Source: Chitinophaga sp. H8 (lineage in GTDB: Bacteria; Bacteroidota; Bacteroidia; Chitinophagales; Chitinophagaceae). From it: DNA of 64,000 nucleotides. How positions within the stretch are numbered: position 1 is the stretch's first letter; each line of letters begins with the position of its first letter. The position numbers were made by a program, and so were the translations under genes. Positions 24,243 through 33,983 of the stretch are shown here, piece after piece. Below the pieces are notes generated by a model. That model was not told the origin of the DNA, did not search any database, and worked only from the letters and a program-made list of their open reading frames with translations. Location of the stretch: positions 2,914,001-2,978,000 of the forward strand of contig NZ_JBEXAC010000001.1 of the NCBI RefSeq assembly GCF_040567655.1, read 5' to 3'.

Positions 24243-26675
24243 ATGAATAAATTCATAGTAATAGGATGCCTATTGCTTCTTATTATGCAAAATATAACCG
24301 CTCAAAATACTCCTTCCGCCCGGATATCTATAAAGATCACAGATGACGCTGGCAAGGCTTTGCCCTTTGCCAGCGTACTGATCCGTAAGGTGAAGGATTC
24401 CACCCTCCTGAAGGGGGAAATGAGTAACCCCGACGGACTATGTACTTTTGATAATGTCCCCGCCGGCCACTATTTTATAGAGGCTTCCCAAATGGGTTAT
24501 ACCTTACAAAAAACCCAGCCATTTACCATAAATGGGCAAAGCACCTCACTCCAACTCAAACCCCTCTCCTTGCCAATAGCTCCTAAAAATCTGCAGGCAG
24601 TGAATGTAACCGCCCAAAAACCTTTTATTGAAAGAAGTGGTGGTAAAACCATCCTCAATGTAGAAAGCAGCATCGCCGCCAGCGGAAATTCTGCCCTGGA
24701 TGTATTACGGAAAGCACCAGGCGTAACAATAGATAAAGATGAAAACGTGCTCATAAAAGGTAAACAGGGTGTGACCATTATGATTGATGGCAAACTGACT
24801 TACCTCACCGGTGACCAACTGAGCAACCTGCTTAAAAGTACACCCAGTGAAACCATCTCACAGATAGAGATCATCACCAGCCCTTCTGCAAAATATGATG
24901 CTGCCGGCAACAGTGGCATCATCAATATCAAAACAAAAAAAGGAAAACTGACCGGTATCAATGGTACTATCACTGGTGGTATTGGTGATGGCAGATACCC
25001 GGGGTATAATATTGGTACCACCCTTAACTGGCGTACCAACAAATTTAACCTCTTCGGCAACTATGACTATTCCAGCCGGGAAGCCTTCATGACACGCCAC
25101 CTTACCCGGAAAATCACCGGTGATCAGATATTATTCTTTGACCAACAGGTGTACCAGAAAAACCTGTTTAACAGGAATGCCTACAAAGCTGGGATAGATT
25201 ATTTTATTACCCCACGTCAAACCATTGGTGTATTGGTAACGGGCTATTCAAGCGGATTTGACGGTAACGCCACCAGTGCTACAAACATCAGCCGCTTAGG
25301 CGCCAAACCGGATTCTGTACTCAATACCCTTAACAACAGAAATTCCCGCTTCAACAGCACTACATACAACTTAAACTATAAAATAGAACTGGATACCAGT
25401 GGCTCTGAAATCACAGTTGACGGAGATTATGCCCGGTTTGGAAGCACCAGGTTAGTACATCTGAATGATAGTATGTACGACACCCGCAGCCAGTTGAATA
25501 AAAATGCCACCGGCATCCGCAACCTGGCCGCTTCAACTATCAATATCAAAAGCCTGAAGGCAGATCTTGTACTTGCGCTGAATAAAACCTCCAAACTGGA
25601 AGCTGGTGCCAAAGTGAGCTTTGTAACTACTGAAAATGCCTTGAACTACGATTCCCTGCAAAATGGTATCTATGTGCCAGCGCTCTCACAGAATAATCTG
25701 TTCACCTACAAGGAAAATGTCCTGGCAGCTTATGCCACTTATAAAAAACAATTTGCCAAACTGGATTTCCAGGTGGGACTGCGGGTGGAACAAACTACCT
25801 CTGATGGCAATTCCGTTACACTCAAAAACCAGGTAAAACGTACTTATCTCGATCTGTTCCCCAGCGGCTCCGTTGACTATAAATTCAGTGATGCACATAA
25901 GCTATCCCTGGCATATACCAGCAGGATCAACCGGCCGGATTATGAACAACTCAACCCGTTCCTGTTTTTCCTGGATAAATATACCTATGCGCATGGCAAC
26001 CCTTTCCTGAAGCCAGAATATGCCTATAACACCGAACTGTCTTATATCTTCAAACAGAAATATATCGCTACCCTCGGATACAGCCATACCAGCGATATTA
26101 TTTTTGAATACCTGGACCAGAATGATGAAACCAAAATTACCACCAGTACGGCGCTGAACTTTACCAGCCTGAATAATTACAGCCTGGCGCTTACCCTGCC
26201 TTTCGATTTCACTAAATGGTGGAACTCCAGCAATAACGCCAACTTTGTTTACAACCGTTATGTGCTCCGGGAAAACAACCTTGACCTGCAAAATGAAAAA
26301 CTCCAATATAATATCAACAGCAATAACACCTTTACTTTGCCTCATGATATAAAGCTGGAAGCCAATGTATTCTACAACTCCCCTTTTATTGAAGGAATCT
26401 TTAATGGTAAAGCGCAGTTTGGTGTAGATGCCGGGATACAGAAAAGTATCCTTAAAAAGAAGGCTACCCTGAAGTTTAACGTAAATGATGTATTCAATGA
26501 TGGAAACAGATTCAGAGGCATTGCCAAATACAACAATGTGGATATGACGATTTACAACGTATGGCAAACCAGGAGATTTTATTTTTCTGTGACCTATCGA
26601 TTTGGCAACAGCGAAATAAAAGCCGCCCGCCAAAGGGAAACCGGTACTTCTGCAGAACAGAAAAGAGCAGGCTGA
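24243..26675 (+). CDS. Outer-membrane beta-barrel receptor (TonB-receptor-like)
   Basis: An 810-residue exported protein. After the signal (1-20) comes a carboxypeptidase regulatory-like beta-sandwich (about 24-105), then a plug-like domain (about 115-230, with RKAPGVTIDKDENVLIKGK and a NSGIINIKTKKG end). A long beta-barrel follows with the SLAYTSRINRPDYEQLNPF motif of the OMP_b-brl_3 family. These proteins are probable outer-membrane transporters; no SusD partner follows, so it is not a classical SusC. It is convergent with nuoN, only 4 nt from its stop, and no terminator is visible between them. Confidence 0.85.
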   Translation: MNKFIVIGCLLLLIMQNITAQNTPSARISIKITDDAGKALPFASVLIRKVKDSTLLKGEMSNPDGLCTFDNVPAGHYFIEASQMGYTLQKTQPFTINGQSTSLQLKPLSLPIAPKNLQAVNVTAQKPFIERSGGKTILNVESSIAASGNSALDVLRKAPGVTIDKDENVLIKGKQGVTIMIDGKLTYLTGDQLSNLLKSTPSETISQIEIITSPSAKYDAAGNSGIINIKTKKGKLTGINGTITGGIGDGRYPGYNIGTTLNWRTNKFNLFGNYDYSSREAFMTRHLTRKITGDQILFFDQQVYQKNLFNRNAYKAGIDYFITPRQTIGVLVTGYSSGFDGNATSATNISRLGAKPDSVLNTLNNRNSRFNSTTYNLNYKIELDTSGSEITVDGDYARFGSTRLVHLNDSMYDTRSQLNKNATGIRNLAASTINIKSLKADLVLALNKTSKLEAGAKVSFVTTENALNYDSLQNGIYVPALSQNNLFTYKENVLAAYATYKKQFAKLDFQVGLRVEQTTSDGNSVTLKNQVKRTYLDLFPSGSVDYKFSDAHKLSLAYTSRINRPDYEQLNPFLFFLDKYTYAHGNPFLKPEYAYNTELSYIFKQKYIATLGYSHTSDIIFEYLDQNDETKITTSTALNFTSLNNYSLALTLPFDFTKWWNSSNNANFVYNRYVLRENNLDLQNEKLQYNINSNNTFTLPHDIKLEANVFYNSPFIEGIFNGKAQFGVDAGIQKSILKKKATLKFNVNDVFNDGNRFRGIAKYNNVDMTIYNVWQTRRFYFSVTYRFGNSEIKAARQRETGTSAEQKRAG

Positions 26676-26679
26676 TACG

Positions 26680-28119
26680 TTACTTAATCATTTGCATCAT
26701 CTGCTGGATGAGCAACATAATACTGGTAGGATATATCCCCAGCCCTACCAGTAGTATCACCAGCAAAGCCAGTGTAATATTACCTGCTAAGGGCAAAGAA
26801 GGTTTGATTACCGTAACAGGTGCGGTGTCAGCAGTTTTAAACATAATGGCAATGATGCGGATATAATAATACAACCCGATCACACTATTGATCACCAGCA
26901 TAAACAGGAGGAACCACAGGTTGCCATTTACGCCTGCCATCACGATATAAAATTTCCCGATAAATCCGGCCGTAAGCGGAATCCCTGCCAGGGAAAGTAA
27001 CATAGCGGTAAATACGGTGGCTATCCATGGATAACGCCAGAAAAGCCCCCGGTAATCCTCCAGGGTTTCTGCATCCTGTATACTGCTCGACATTACAATG
27101 AGCACCCCAAAAGCCCCGATACTCGTAATGAAATATGCAACCAGGTAAAAGGCAATAGCTTCCAATCCGGTTTGCACCCCCGATAAAAATGCAACCAGCA
27201 AATATCCCATATGTGCAATGGAAGAGTAGGCTAATATACGTTTGATGTTTTGCTGGGTTAAAGCCAGCCAGTTGCCGACAAACATAGATGCCACCGCTAT
27301 TACCGCAATAATCCACCACAACTCCGTATACCTGCTGGCATGAATATCCTGGTAAAACCGGATCAGCACTACCAGTACCCCCCCTTTTGAAATGGTAGCA
27401 ATAAAAGCAGATACCGGCAACGGCGCTCCTTCGTAAATATCAGGAGCCCACATATGAAAAGGTACAATCCCCAGCTTAAATCCTATTCCTACCAGCATCA
27501 TCGCAAATCCTGCCATCACAGTTACCGGCATATATTGCGCGTTTTGCAGGGCAGCACCTATCCCCGGAAAATCCATTTTGCCGGTAAAGCTGTACACCAG
27601 CGCCATTCCAAACAACAAAAACGCAGAAGATATGGCTGCCAGCATCAGGTACTTGATCCCTGCTTCATCAGAACGCTCCCGCGCACGCAGGTAAGCAATC
27701 AATCCATATAAGCTGATACTTAATGTTTCCAATCCCAGGAATAAAGACATAAAATGACGGCTGATCATCAATACCAGTGCACCTATAGTAGCTAATATCA
27801 GCAGGAGGTAATATTCTTCTTTCCGCTCTTCCCGCTCTTCAAAGTAATTGTAAGACAATAACAGGATGATAAACCCTGCGGTTACAATCAGTCCCGTATT
27901 AAACCAGGCAAACAGATCAATCACAAACAAAGGGGGTATGGCATGCGGAATATATTGTGTGATGGGTACAATAGATAGCATGGTTAATATAAAAGCCAGC
28001 ACAGTAAAACTGTATACGATGCGGTGATTACGCTTTATGGCTACCAGCAGCATCGCTAATATTGCTGCAGCGATCAACGTGATCAATGGGCCCAGACTCA
28101 TGAAATCAGCAAATGACAT
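26680..28119 (-). CDS. nuoN: NADH-quinone oxidoreductase subunit N
   Basis: A 479-residue antiporter-like membrane subunit of complex I with about 13-14 helices. The proton-pathway block around KGGVLVVLIRFYQDI and the QQNIKRILAYSSIAHMGYLLVAF segment are characteristic of the NuoL/M/N family; the order in the operon identifies it as N. It begins 3 nt after nuoM and is the last nuo gene. Confidence 0.95.
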   Translation of the reverse strand: MSFADFMSLGPLITLIAAAILAMLLVAIKRNHRIVYSFTVLAFILTMLSIVPITQYIPHAIPPLFVIDLFAWFNTGLIVTAGFIILLLSYNYFEEREERKEEYYLLLILATIGALVLMISRHFMSLFLGLETLSISLYGLIAYLRARERSDEAGIKYLMLAAISSAFLLFGMALVYSFTGKMDFPGIGAALQNAQYMPVTVMAGFAMMLVGIGFKLGIVPFHMWAPDIYEGAPLPVSAFIATISKGGVLVVLIRFYQDIHASRYTELWWIIAVIAVASMFVGNWLALTQQNIKRILAYSSIAHMGYLLVAFLSGVQTGLEAIAFYLVAYFITSIGAFGVLIVMSSSIQDAETLEDYRGLFWRYPWIATVFTAMLLSLAGIPLTAGFIGKFYIVMAGVNGNLWFLLFMLVINSVIGLYYYIRIIAIMFKTADTAPVTVIKPSLPLAGNITLALLVILLVGLGIYPTSIMLLIQQMMQMIK

Positions 28120-28122
28120 ACT

Positions 28123-29628
28123 TTATCTTTTTCGTATGGTATAATGATAGCCTGTTTTCACGACCTCACTTACTGCAGGCATTTTACTTTTCACGGCATT
28201 CAATACTGGTTGCGGATAGATCCCCAGCCAGAAAATAACAATGATCAATGCACCCACAATCAATTTTTCCCGCACATTTAAATCCGGTAATGCATATTCC
28301 CGGTTAGTAGTGCCAAAAAATACCTTTTGCATAATCCGGAGGGAATAAATAGTAGCGATCACCAACCCGGTGGTAGCTAATATGGTAAGCACTTTATTCG
28401 CCTGCCAGCTGCCTACCAGAATAAGAAACTCTGCTACAAAGTTGCCCAACCCCGGCAGTCCCAGCGATGCCATCACAAAGATGAGTGTCGTACTTCCCAT
28501 TACCGGCAGCAATGGCCATAGCCCCCCCATTTTCTTCAACTCCCTGGTATGGATACGTTCATACAAAGCACCCGCCAGTATAAACAAGGCGCCTGTACTG
28601 ATACCATGTGTGATCATCTGCATTACCACTCCCTGGTAAGCCAGCTCATTAAAGGCAAAGGCGCCTAGCAGCACAAATCCCATGTGGCTTACACTGGTAT
28701 ACGCAATCAACCGTTTAAAGTCCCTTTGTGCAAAAGCCAGCTGTCCGCCATATAAAATCCCTATCACTCCTATCAGCATCGCTGCCGGGGCAATTTCACG
28801 GGCGGCTTCCGGAAATAACGGCAAGGCAAAACGTAATATGCCATATGCACCGGTTTTTAATAATAACCCTGCCAGCACCACACTGCCTGCTGTGGGTGCT
28901 TCTGTATGTGCATCGGGCAACCAGGTATGGAAAGGTACGGCTGGCAGTTTCACCACAAAGGCAATCAGGAATCCCAGCAGCAATAGCCGTGCAGTATCCT
29001 GTGCCATATCTGTATTCAGCAGATCAAAATAATTAAACGTGTATACATTAGTGTGATACGCATGTACAAAGTACAACCCTAATATGGACAGCAGCATTAA
29101 TAATCCACCGGCCTGAGTAAAAATGAAGAATTTGTTGGCTGCATATTCCCGGTGCTCATGCCCCCAGATACCAATCAGGAAATACATCGGGATCAGCATC
29201 ATTTCCCAGAAAAAGTAAAACAGGAACAGGTCCATCGTTAAAAAAACACCTGTAATGCCTGCCAGTACAAACAACAGGTTGAAATGAAAGAACCCCACTT
29301 TTTTATCTATCTCCCGCCAGGAAATCAACACTGACAATGCACCCAGAAAAAAAGTAAGTGCCAGCATCAGCATACTCAATCCATCCATCGCCAGGTGCAG
29401 GCTGATCCCAAACTGCGGTACCCATTGCTGTTGCCAGTTGTACATCCAGTGCTGTTGTGATAACAAGGTACCGGTATCCGCGCTGATCCATATACATGCT
29501 ATCACTACCAGGTTGATCAACAGACTGCACAAGGCAATACACCGGCACAACAACCGGCTGTAAGCCGATGCGATCCAGGAGAGCAATGCCCCGGCAAGTA
29601 ATACTAAGAGAAGGATAAGCAATACCAT
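28123..29628 (-). CDS. nuoM: NADH-quinone oxidoreductase subunit M
   Basis: A 501-residue antiporter-like complex I subunit. The FFWEMMLIPMYFLIGIWG segment contains the conserved proton-path glutamate, and PFHTWLPDAHTEAPTAGS is the NuoM signature; RDFKRLIAYTSVSHMGFVL follows. It lies 64 nt downstream of nuoL, the gap being filled by a heptad repeat array, and 3 nt upstream of nuoN. Confidence 0.95.
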   Translation of the reverse strand: MVLLILLLVLLAGALLSWIASAYSRLLCRCIALCSLLINLVVIACIWISADTGTLLSQQHWMYNWQQQWVPQFGISLHLAMDGLSMLMLALTFFLGALSVLISWREIDKKVGFFHFNLLFVLAGITGVFLTMDLFLFYFFWEMMLIPMYFLIGIWGHEHREYAANKFFIFTQAGGLLMLLSILGLYFVHAYHTNVYTFNYFDLLNTDMAQDTARLLLLGFLIAFVVKLPAVPFHTWLPDAHTEAPTAGSVVLAGLLLKTGAYGILRFALPLFPEAAREIAPAAMLIGVIGILYGGQLAFAQRDFKRLIAYTSVSHMGFVLLGAFAFNELAYQGVVMQMITHGISTGALFILAGALYERIHTRELKKMGGLWPLLPVMGSTTLIFVMASLGLPGLGNFVAEFLILVGSWQANKVLTILATTGLVIATIYSLRIMQKVFFGTTNREYALPDLNVREKLIVGALIIVIFWLGIYPQPVLNAVKSKMPAVSEVVKTGYHYTIRKR

Positions 29629-29640
29629 GGTTAATTTTTT

Positions 29641-29680
29641 GAGCTATTAGCTTTTAGCTGTTAGCCTTTAGCTGATTATG
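29641..29680. repeat. Heptad array between nuoL and nuoM
   Basis: Five consecutive TAGCYNT-type units at 29641-29675. A further AGCTATT motif at 29691-29697 contains the TAG stop codon of nuoL (complement of 29693-29695). Only one orientation is present. It is the only repeat element inside the 13-gene nuo operon. Confidence 0.8.
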
Positions 29681-29692
29681 TTTTGTTTTGAG

Positions 29693-31579
29693 CTATTCAT
29701 ACAGTCTCCATATCAATACCGACAAAATCACCACAGCGCCAACTAACACGCCCATAATATACCAGCGTAATATGCCGCTTTGTGTGCGTGCGGTAACATC
29801 ATGCAACCAGGTGGTGAGCCGGGCGATACCTGTGTATATTTTGTCTACCATATCCCTGCGGTTCATGCGGGCAGTATACACAAATGGACGTACCAGCAGG
29901 CGGTTGTATAATGCATCAAAATCCCATCCCCGCAGCCACCACTGACGGCACCAGGCCATCACCTCCGATTCGAAAAAGTCTACCATCCCCGCCGGCCGTT
30001 TGATGACCCATATATAGGCGAGATAAATGCCAATGAAAGATAGTCCTGCGGCAATCCCTTGCGATGCCCATTCCAATGCAAGAGATTCTTCTGTCAGCAC
30101 CGTGGCCGGTAATACCGGTAATAACCAGTGACTGAACAGTGTAACATGCCCCATTGTATGAGGTAGCTCGATAAAGCCTCCTATGGTAGACAGCAATGCC
30201 AGGATATACAAAGGGATCATCATATTGCTGCCAGGCAGATGTCCTACATGGCTTTTTGCCTGACCATAAAAAGTGAGGAATACCATGCGGAAGGTGTACA
30301 TAGCAGTGATGAAAGCCCCCAACACAGCCACTGCCCAATACACTTTTCCACCACCGGCTGCAGCACCTGCCAGCCAAACGATCTGGTCTTTACTGTAAAA
30401 ACCTGCGGTGATAAAAGGAATGGCTGCCAGTGAGGCCGAGCCTATCAGAAACACCTGGAACACCTGGGGTAATAATTTTTTAAGCCCTCCCATTTTAAAC
30501 ATATCCTGCTCATGATGCAAGGCAGTGATCACCGCCCCTGCCGCCATAAACAACAGAGCTTTGAAAAAAGCATGAATCACAAAATGAAAAATAGCGGCCG
30601 ACCATGCACCTACGCCTAACGCCAGGAACATATACCCTATCTGGCTCATGGTGGAATACGCGAGTACACGCTTGATATCCGTTTGCACCAAAGCACTGAA
30701 GCCGGATAATAACAAAGTAGCAGCACCTATGATCGCCGTCACCGTTTGTGCAGTAGGTGACAATTCAAATAAGGTATGTGTGCGGGCTACCAGGTATACC
30801 CCGGCGGTAACCATCGTGGCCGCATGTATCAATGCACTGACGGGGGTAGGGCCCGCCATCGCATCGGGCAACCAGGTTTGTAAGGGTAGTTGCGCTGATT
30901 TACCTACTGCGCCGCCTAATAGTAACAAAGCAATTACCGTCACTACCGGATCACCACTATGCCATAACTGAGGTGCTTTCTCCAGTATTTCAGGAATCTG
31001 TAAGGTACCGGTGTACTGATACAGCAGGAATAAGCCAATAGCCATCGCAGTATCACCTACACGGGTAACAATAAACGCTTTTCTGGCAGCATACCCGTTT
31101 GCCGGATCTTTGTACCAGAACCCGATCAACAGGTAACTGCATAATCCCACTCCTTCCCAGCCCAGGTATAACAATAACAGGTTATCCGCCAATACCAGCA
31201 TCAGCATAGCCCCTACAAACAGGTTCATACTGGCAAAGAAACGGGCATAGTCCTCATCATCTGCCATATACCCGGTAGAATAGACATGTATCAGAAAGCC
31301 TACAAACGTAATCACCCCTACAAAGGCAAACGATAAGGCATCCAACCGGAAATCAATCCCAATATTAAATCCGTCCAGCCCTATCCATGTCCATAAATGC
31401 TGCCATATTCCCCCGTCCCCTGCTCCCATGAGTTGTGCTCCTGCCACAAAAGTAACCAGGGCGGCCAGTCCTACGCTGCCACAACCAATAACGGAAACAG
31501 CCATACGGCTTACCTGTTTCCAGCATAACAGCAGGATCAAAGCACCTGCAAAGGGTAAAGCGGGAATAAGCCAGATCAT
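29693..31579 (-). CDS. nuoL: NADH-quinone oxidoreductase subunit L
   Basis: A 628-residue antiporter-like complex I subunit with the long lateral helix at the C-terminus expected for NuoL. Signature segments are LLYLGWEGVGLCSYLLIGFWY, the SAQLPLQTWLPDAMAGPTPVSALIHAATMV block and QTDIKRVLAYSTMSQIGYMF, with the conserved glutamate in GWEGVG and lysine in VGKSAQ. The start overlaps the nuoK stop by one base. The distal membrane-arm helix covers roughly residues 520-600. Confidence 0.95.
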   Translation of the reverse strand: MIWLIPALPFAGALILLLCWKQVSRMAVSVIGCGSVGLAALVTFVAGAQLMGAGDGGIWQHLWTWIGLDGFNIGIDFRLDALSFAFVGVITFVGFLIHVYSTGYMADDEDYARFFASMNLFVGAMLMLVLADNLLLLYLGWEGVGLCSYLLIGFWYKDPANGYAARKAFIVTRVGDTAMAIGLFLLYQYTGTLQIPEILEKAPQLWHSGDPVVTVIALLLLGGAVGKSAQLPLQTWLPDAMAGPTPVSALIHAATMVTAGVYLVARTHTLFELSPTAQTVTAIIGAATLLLSGFSALVQTDIKRVLAYSTMSQIGYMFLALGVGAWSAAIFHFVIHAFFKALLFMAAGAVITALHHEQDMFKMGGLKKLLPQVFQVFLIGSASLAAIPFITAGFYSKDQIVWLAGAAAGGGKVYWAVAVLGAFITAMYTFRMVFLTFYGQAKSHVGHLPGSNMMIPLYILALLSTIGGFIELPHTMGHVTLFSHWLLPVLPATVLTEESLALEWASQGIAAGLSFIGIYLAYIWVIKRPAGMVDFFESEVMAWCRQWWLRGWDFDALYNRLLVRPFVYTARMNRRDMVDKIYTGIARLTTWLHDVTARTQSGILRWYIMGVLVGAVVILSVLIWRLYE

Positions 31580-31887
31580 TATCCTTTCATTTTGCTTGCC
31601 TCATCACTATCCAGTGATTTCAGCTGGTGATACAACTGTAATATCAGTGCCAGTCCTACCGACACTTCTGCTGCCGCCATAGCCAGGATGAACATAAACA
31701 TCACCTGCCCTTCTGCCTGCCCCCAATGCGCTCCTGCTACGACAAAGGCCAGTGCGGCCGCGTTCAGCATGATCTCTACGGATAATAACATGAAGATGAT
31801 ATTACGCCGCATCAGCACACTGATCAGCCCCAGCACAAATAAGATCCCTGCCAACGTCATCCCGGCAGTTGTTGGGTTTATACTCAT
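31579..31887 (-). CDS. nuoK: NADH-quinone oxidoreductase subunit K
   Basis: A 102-residue subunit with three membrane helices, the normal NuoK length. The second helix carries the conserved glutamate in [11 protein letters not shown] and the third in [13 protein letters not shown], both needed for proton translocation. It overlaps nuoJ by 4 nt (31884-31887), indicating translational coupling. Confidence 0.96.
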   Translation of the reverse strand: MSINPTTAGMTLAGILFVLGLISVLMRRNIIFMLLSVEIMLNAAALAFVVAGAHWGQAEGQVMFMFILAMAAAEVSVGLALILQLYHQLKSLDSDEASKMKG

Positions 31888-32411
31888 GTTGCCTTATTTT
31901 CAAGAAAACGATGCAGGATCTTCTGCTTCTGCCTGCCCAGATGATAAGCGCCTACAATGCCTGCCATCAGCAACATCCCGGTGAGTTCTACTGCCAGCAT
32001 ATAAGGACCAAATAATGCGATCCCCACAGCCTTGGGATCCACCACCACCATCCCCGTTTCGGGCTGCCTGGTTTGCAGAATCAGGTACACCAGCTCTCCT
32101 AACAATACCAGGCAGAACAAGGCCGGCACGATCCATATCCGCGGCTGCAGCCACGCTTTTTCCTGCGCAGCCGAAGGGCCACCCAGGTTTAGCATCATCA
32201 CAAAAAAAATGATCAATACCATGATAGCCCCTGCATATACAATGATTTCCAATACCGCCACAAAGGGAGCTCCATAGATGTAGAGGATCACCGCCACCGA
32301 TAAGAGGGAAACAATCAGGTACAACAATGCATGCATGATGTTATACCGGGTAATCACCATCACGGTAGAGATGACTGCAATTGCAGCTGCTATGTAAAAT
32401 GCAATGCCCAT
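31884..32411 (-). CDS. nuoJ: NADH-quinone oxidoreductase subunit J
   Basis: A 175-residue membrane subunit with five helices. The third helix [16 protein letters not shown] (with the preceding EIIV) is the characteristic NuoJ segment around the pi-bulge. It lies 28 nt after nuoI and overlaps nuoK by 4 nt. Confidence 0.95.
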   Translation of the reverse strand: MGIAFYIAAAIAVISTVMVITRYNIMHALLYLIVSLLSVAVILYIYGAPFVAVLEIIVYAGAIMVLIIFFVMMLNLGGPSAAQEKAWLQPRIWIVPALFCLVLLGELVYLILQTRQPETGMVVVDPKAVGIALFGPYMLAVELTGMLLMAGIVGAYHLGRQKQKILHRFLENKAT

Positions 32412-32439
32412 AGTGCTGATAATTAATAACAGATGATCA

Positions 32440-32955
32440 TTATGGTAATAAGCTCCTGGTATCTACCGGCGGCTCTTCATTCTGCGCATCTCCCTTACCC
32501 TTTCCACTGATAGCCAGCCCGGCTACTTTGTAATAATTGTATCCCGGATATTTCCCCTGGCTGTTGATCAGCAAATCCTCTTTTTCATATACCAGGTTTT
32601 GCCGGTTGTATTCTGCCATTTCAAAATCAGGTAATAACTGGATGGCATAAGTAGGACAGGCTTCTTCACAAAACCCACAAAAGATGCACCTGGAAAAATT
32701 GATCCGGAAAAACAGGGGATAACGACGGCCGTCCTCCATTTCTGTTGCCTGCAGAGAAATACAGTCTACCGGACAGGCAGCGGCGCAGAGATAACAGCCC
32801 ACACAACGCTCGGCGCCGTCCGGATCACGGGTCAGCGCAATACGTCCTCTCCACCTTGCAGGCAGCGGTGCTCTTTGCTCCGGATACTGGAATGTTTCAC
32901 GCTTGTGAAACATATGCAGAAAAATAAGCCACATGCTTCTGAATAGACTGAACAT
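32440..32955 (-). CDS. nuoI: NADH-quinone oxidoreductase subunit I (2x 4Fe-4S)
   Basis: A 171-residue ferredoxin-like subunit that carries clusters N6a and N6b on the way to quinone. Two complete CxxCxxCxxxC motifs are present: C51, C54, C57, C61 in [12 protein letters not shown] and C90, C93, C96, C100 in [12 protein letters not shown]. The N-terminal amphipathic segment ([14 protein letters not shown]) would contact the membrane arm. It lies 55 nt after nuoH. Confidence 0.96.
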   Translation of the reverse strand: MFSLFRSMWLIFLHMFHKRETFQYPEQRAPLPARWRGRIALTRDPDGAERCVGCYLCAAACPVDCISLQATEMEDGRRYPLFFRINFSRCIFCGFCEEACPTYAIQLLPDFEMAEYNRQNLVYEKEDLLINSQGKYPGYNYYKVAGLAISGKGKGDAQNEEPPVDTRSLLP

Positions 32956-33010
32956 GATCTTAAGTTTGTGCAGCGGAGATTCCCTTCAGAAAAACTACTG
33001 CTATGAATGA

Positions 33011-33961
33011 TTAACCTCCATGTAACCAAAGCCTGATCGCTGCTGTGATCAGCAAATTAGCCAGCGACAGTGGAAACAACACTTTCCAGCCATACTCCAT
33101 TAACTGATCATAACGGGGCCTTGGCATGGATGCCCGTAATAAAATGAACAGGGCTATAAAAGCAAACGTTTTAAGTGCAAACCATACCAGCGGTGGCAGA
33201 AATGCAGGACCCAGCCATCCCCCGAAATACAGTGCCACTACCATACAGGAAATCAGCGTAACACCCAGATACTCCCCGATAAAAAACATCCCGAACTTCA
33301 TGCTGGAATACTCTGCATGAAAACCTGCTACCAGCTCACTCTCTGCCTCAGGGATATCAAAAGGCAACCGGTGTGTTTCTGCGATACCTGCCAGCAAAAA
33401 GATAAAGAAGCCTACACATTGCGGCAGGATATACCAGCCCCCCTTTTGTGCCAGCACTATCTCCCGCAGGTTAAAAGACCCACTCATCACCACCACTCCC
33501 ATCAATGCCAGGCCCATAAATACTTCGTAACTGATCATCTGTGAAGCCCCTCGCATGGCTCCCAGCAATGCATACTTGTTGTTAGAAGCCCATCCACCCA
33601 ATACAATACTGTACACGCCAAGGGAAGACATCGCCAGGAAAAACAGGATGCCAATATTAAAATCAGCTACCATAATACCCGGGGCAAAAGGGATAATGAC
33701 AAAACTCATTAATACACTCATCACTACCACAGCGGGGGCAAATACAAATACCACCCTGTCGGCAAACGGCGGTACCCAATCTTCCTTGAAAAAGAGTTTG
33801 ATCGTATCTGCCAACACTACCAGCAATCCAAATGGGCCTGCCCGGTTGGGGCCATACCTGTCCTGCCAGAGCGCCAGCATCCTGCGTTCTACCCATATCA
33901 ATCCGGCTGCGGTATTCAGCAGCACAAATAATACGCCTCCTATGATCCACCAATAATTCAT
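33011..33961 (-). CDS. nuoH: NADH-quinone oxidoreductase subunit H
   Basis: A 316-residue membrane subunit with eight helices that lines the quinone chamber. Signature blocks are DRYGPNRAGPFG, LADTIKLFFKEDWVPPFAD and RLPFDIPEAESELVAGFHAEYSSMKF, with the acidic residues that couple quinone reduction to proton movement. It lies 22 nt after nuoG and 55 nt before nuoI. Confidence 0.96.
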   Translation of the reverse strand: MNYWWIIGGVLFVLLNTAAGLIWVERRMLALWQDRYGPNRAGPFGLLVVLADTIKLFFKEDWVPPFADRVVFVFAPAVVVMSVLMSFVIIPFAPGIMVADFNIGILFFLAMSSLGVYSIVLGGWASNNKYALLGAMRGASQMISYEVFMGLALMGVVVMSGSFNLREIVLAQKGGWYILPQCVGFFIFLLAGIAETHRLPFDIPEAESELVAGFHAEYSSMKFGMFFIGEYLGVTLISCMVVALYFGGWLGPAFLPPLVWFALKTFAFIALFILLRASMPRPRYDQLMEYGWKVLFPLSLANLLITAAIRLWLHGG

Positions 33962-33983
33962 ACCATCAGTTTTATCAGTTTGC

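Noticed and set aside
25902..26633. 243-codon ORF antisense to the outer-membrane receptor
   Set aside because: Opposite to a receptor with clear motifs; no recognisable protein family.
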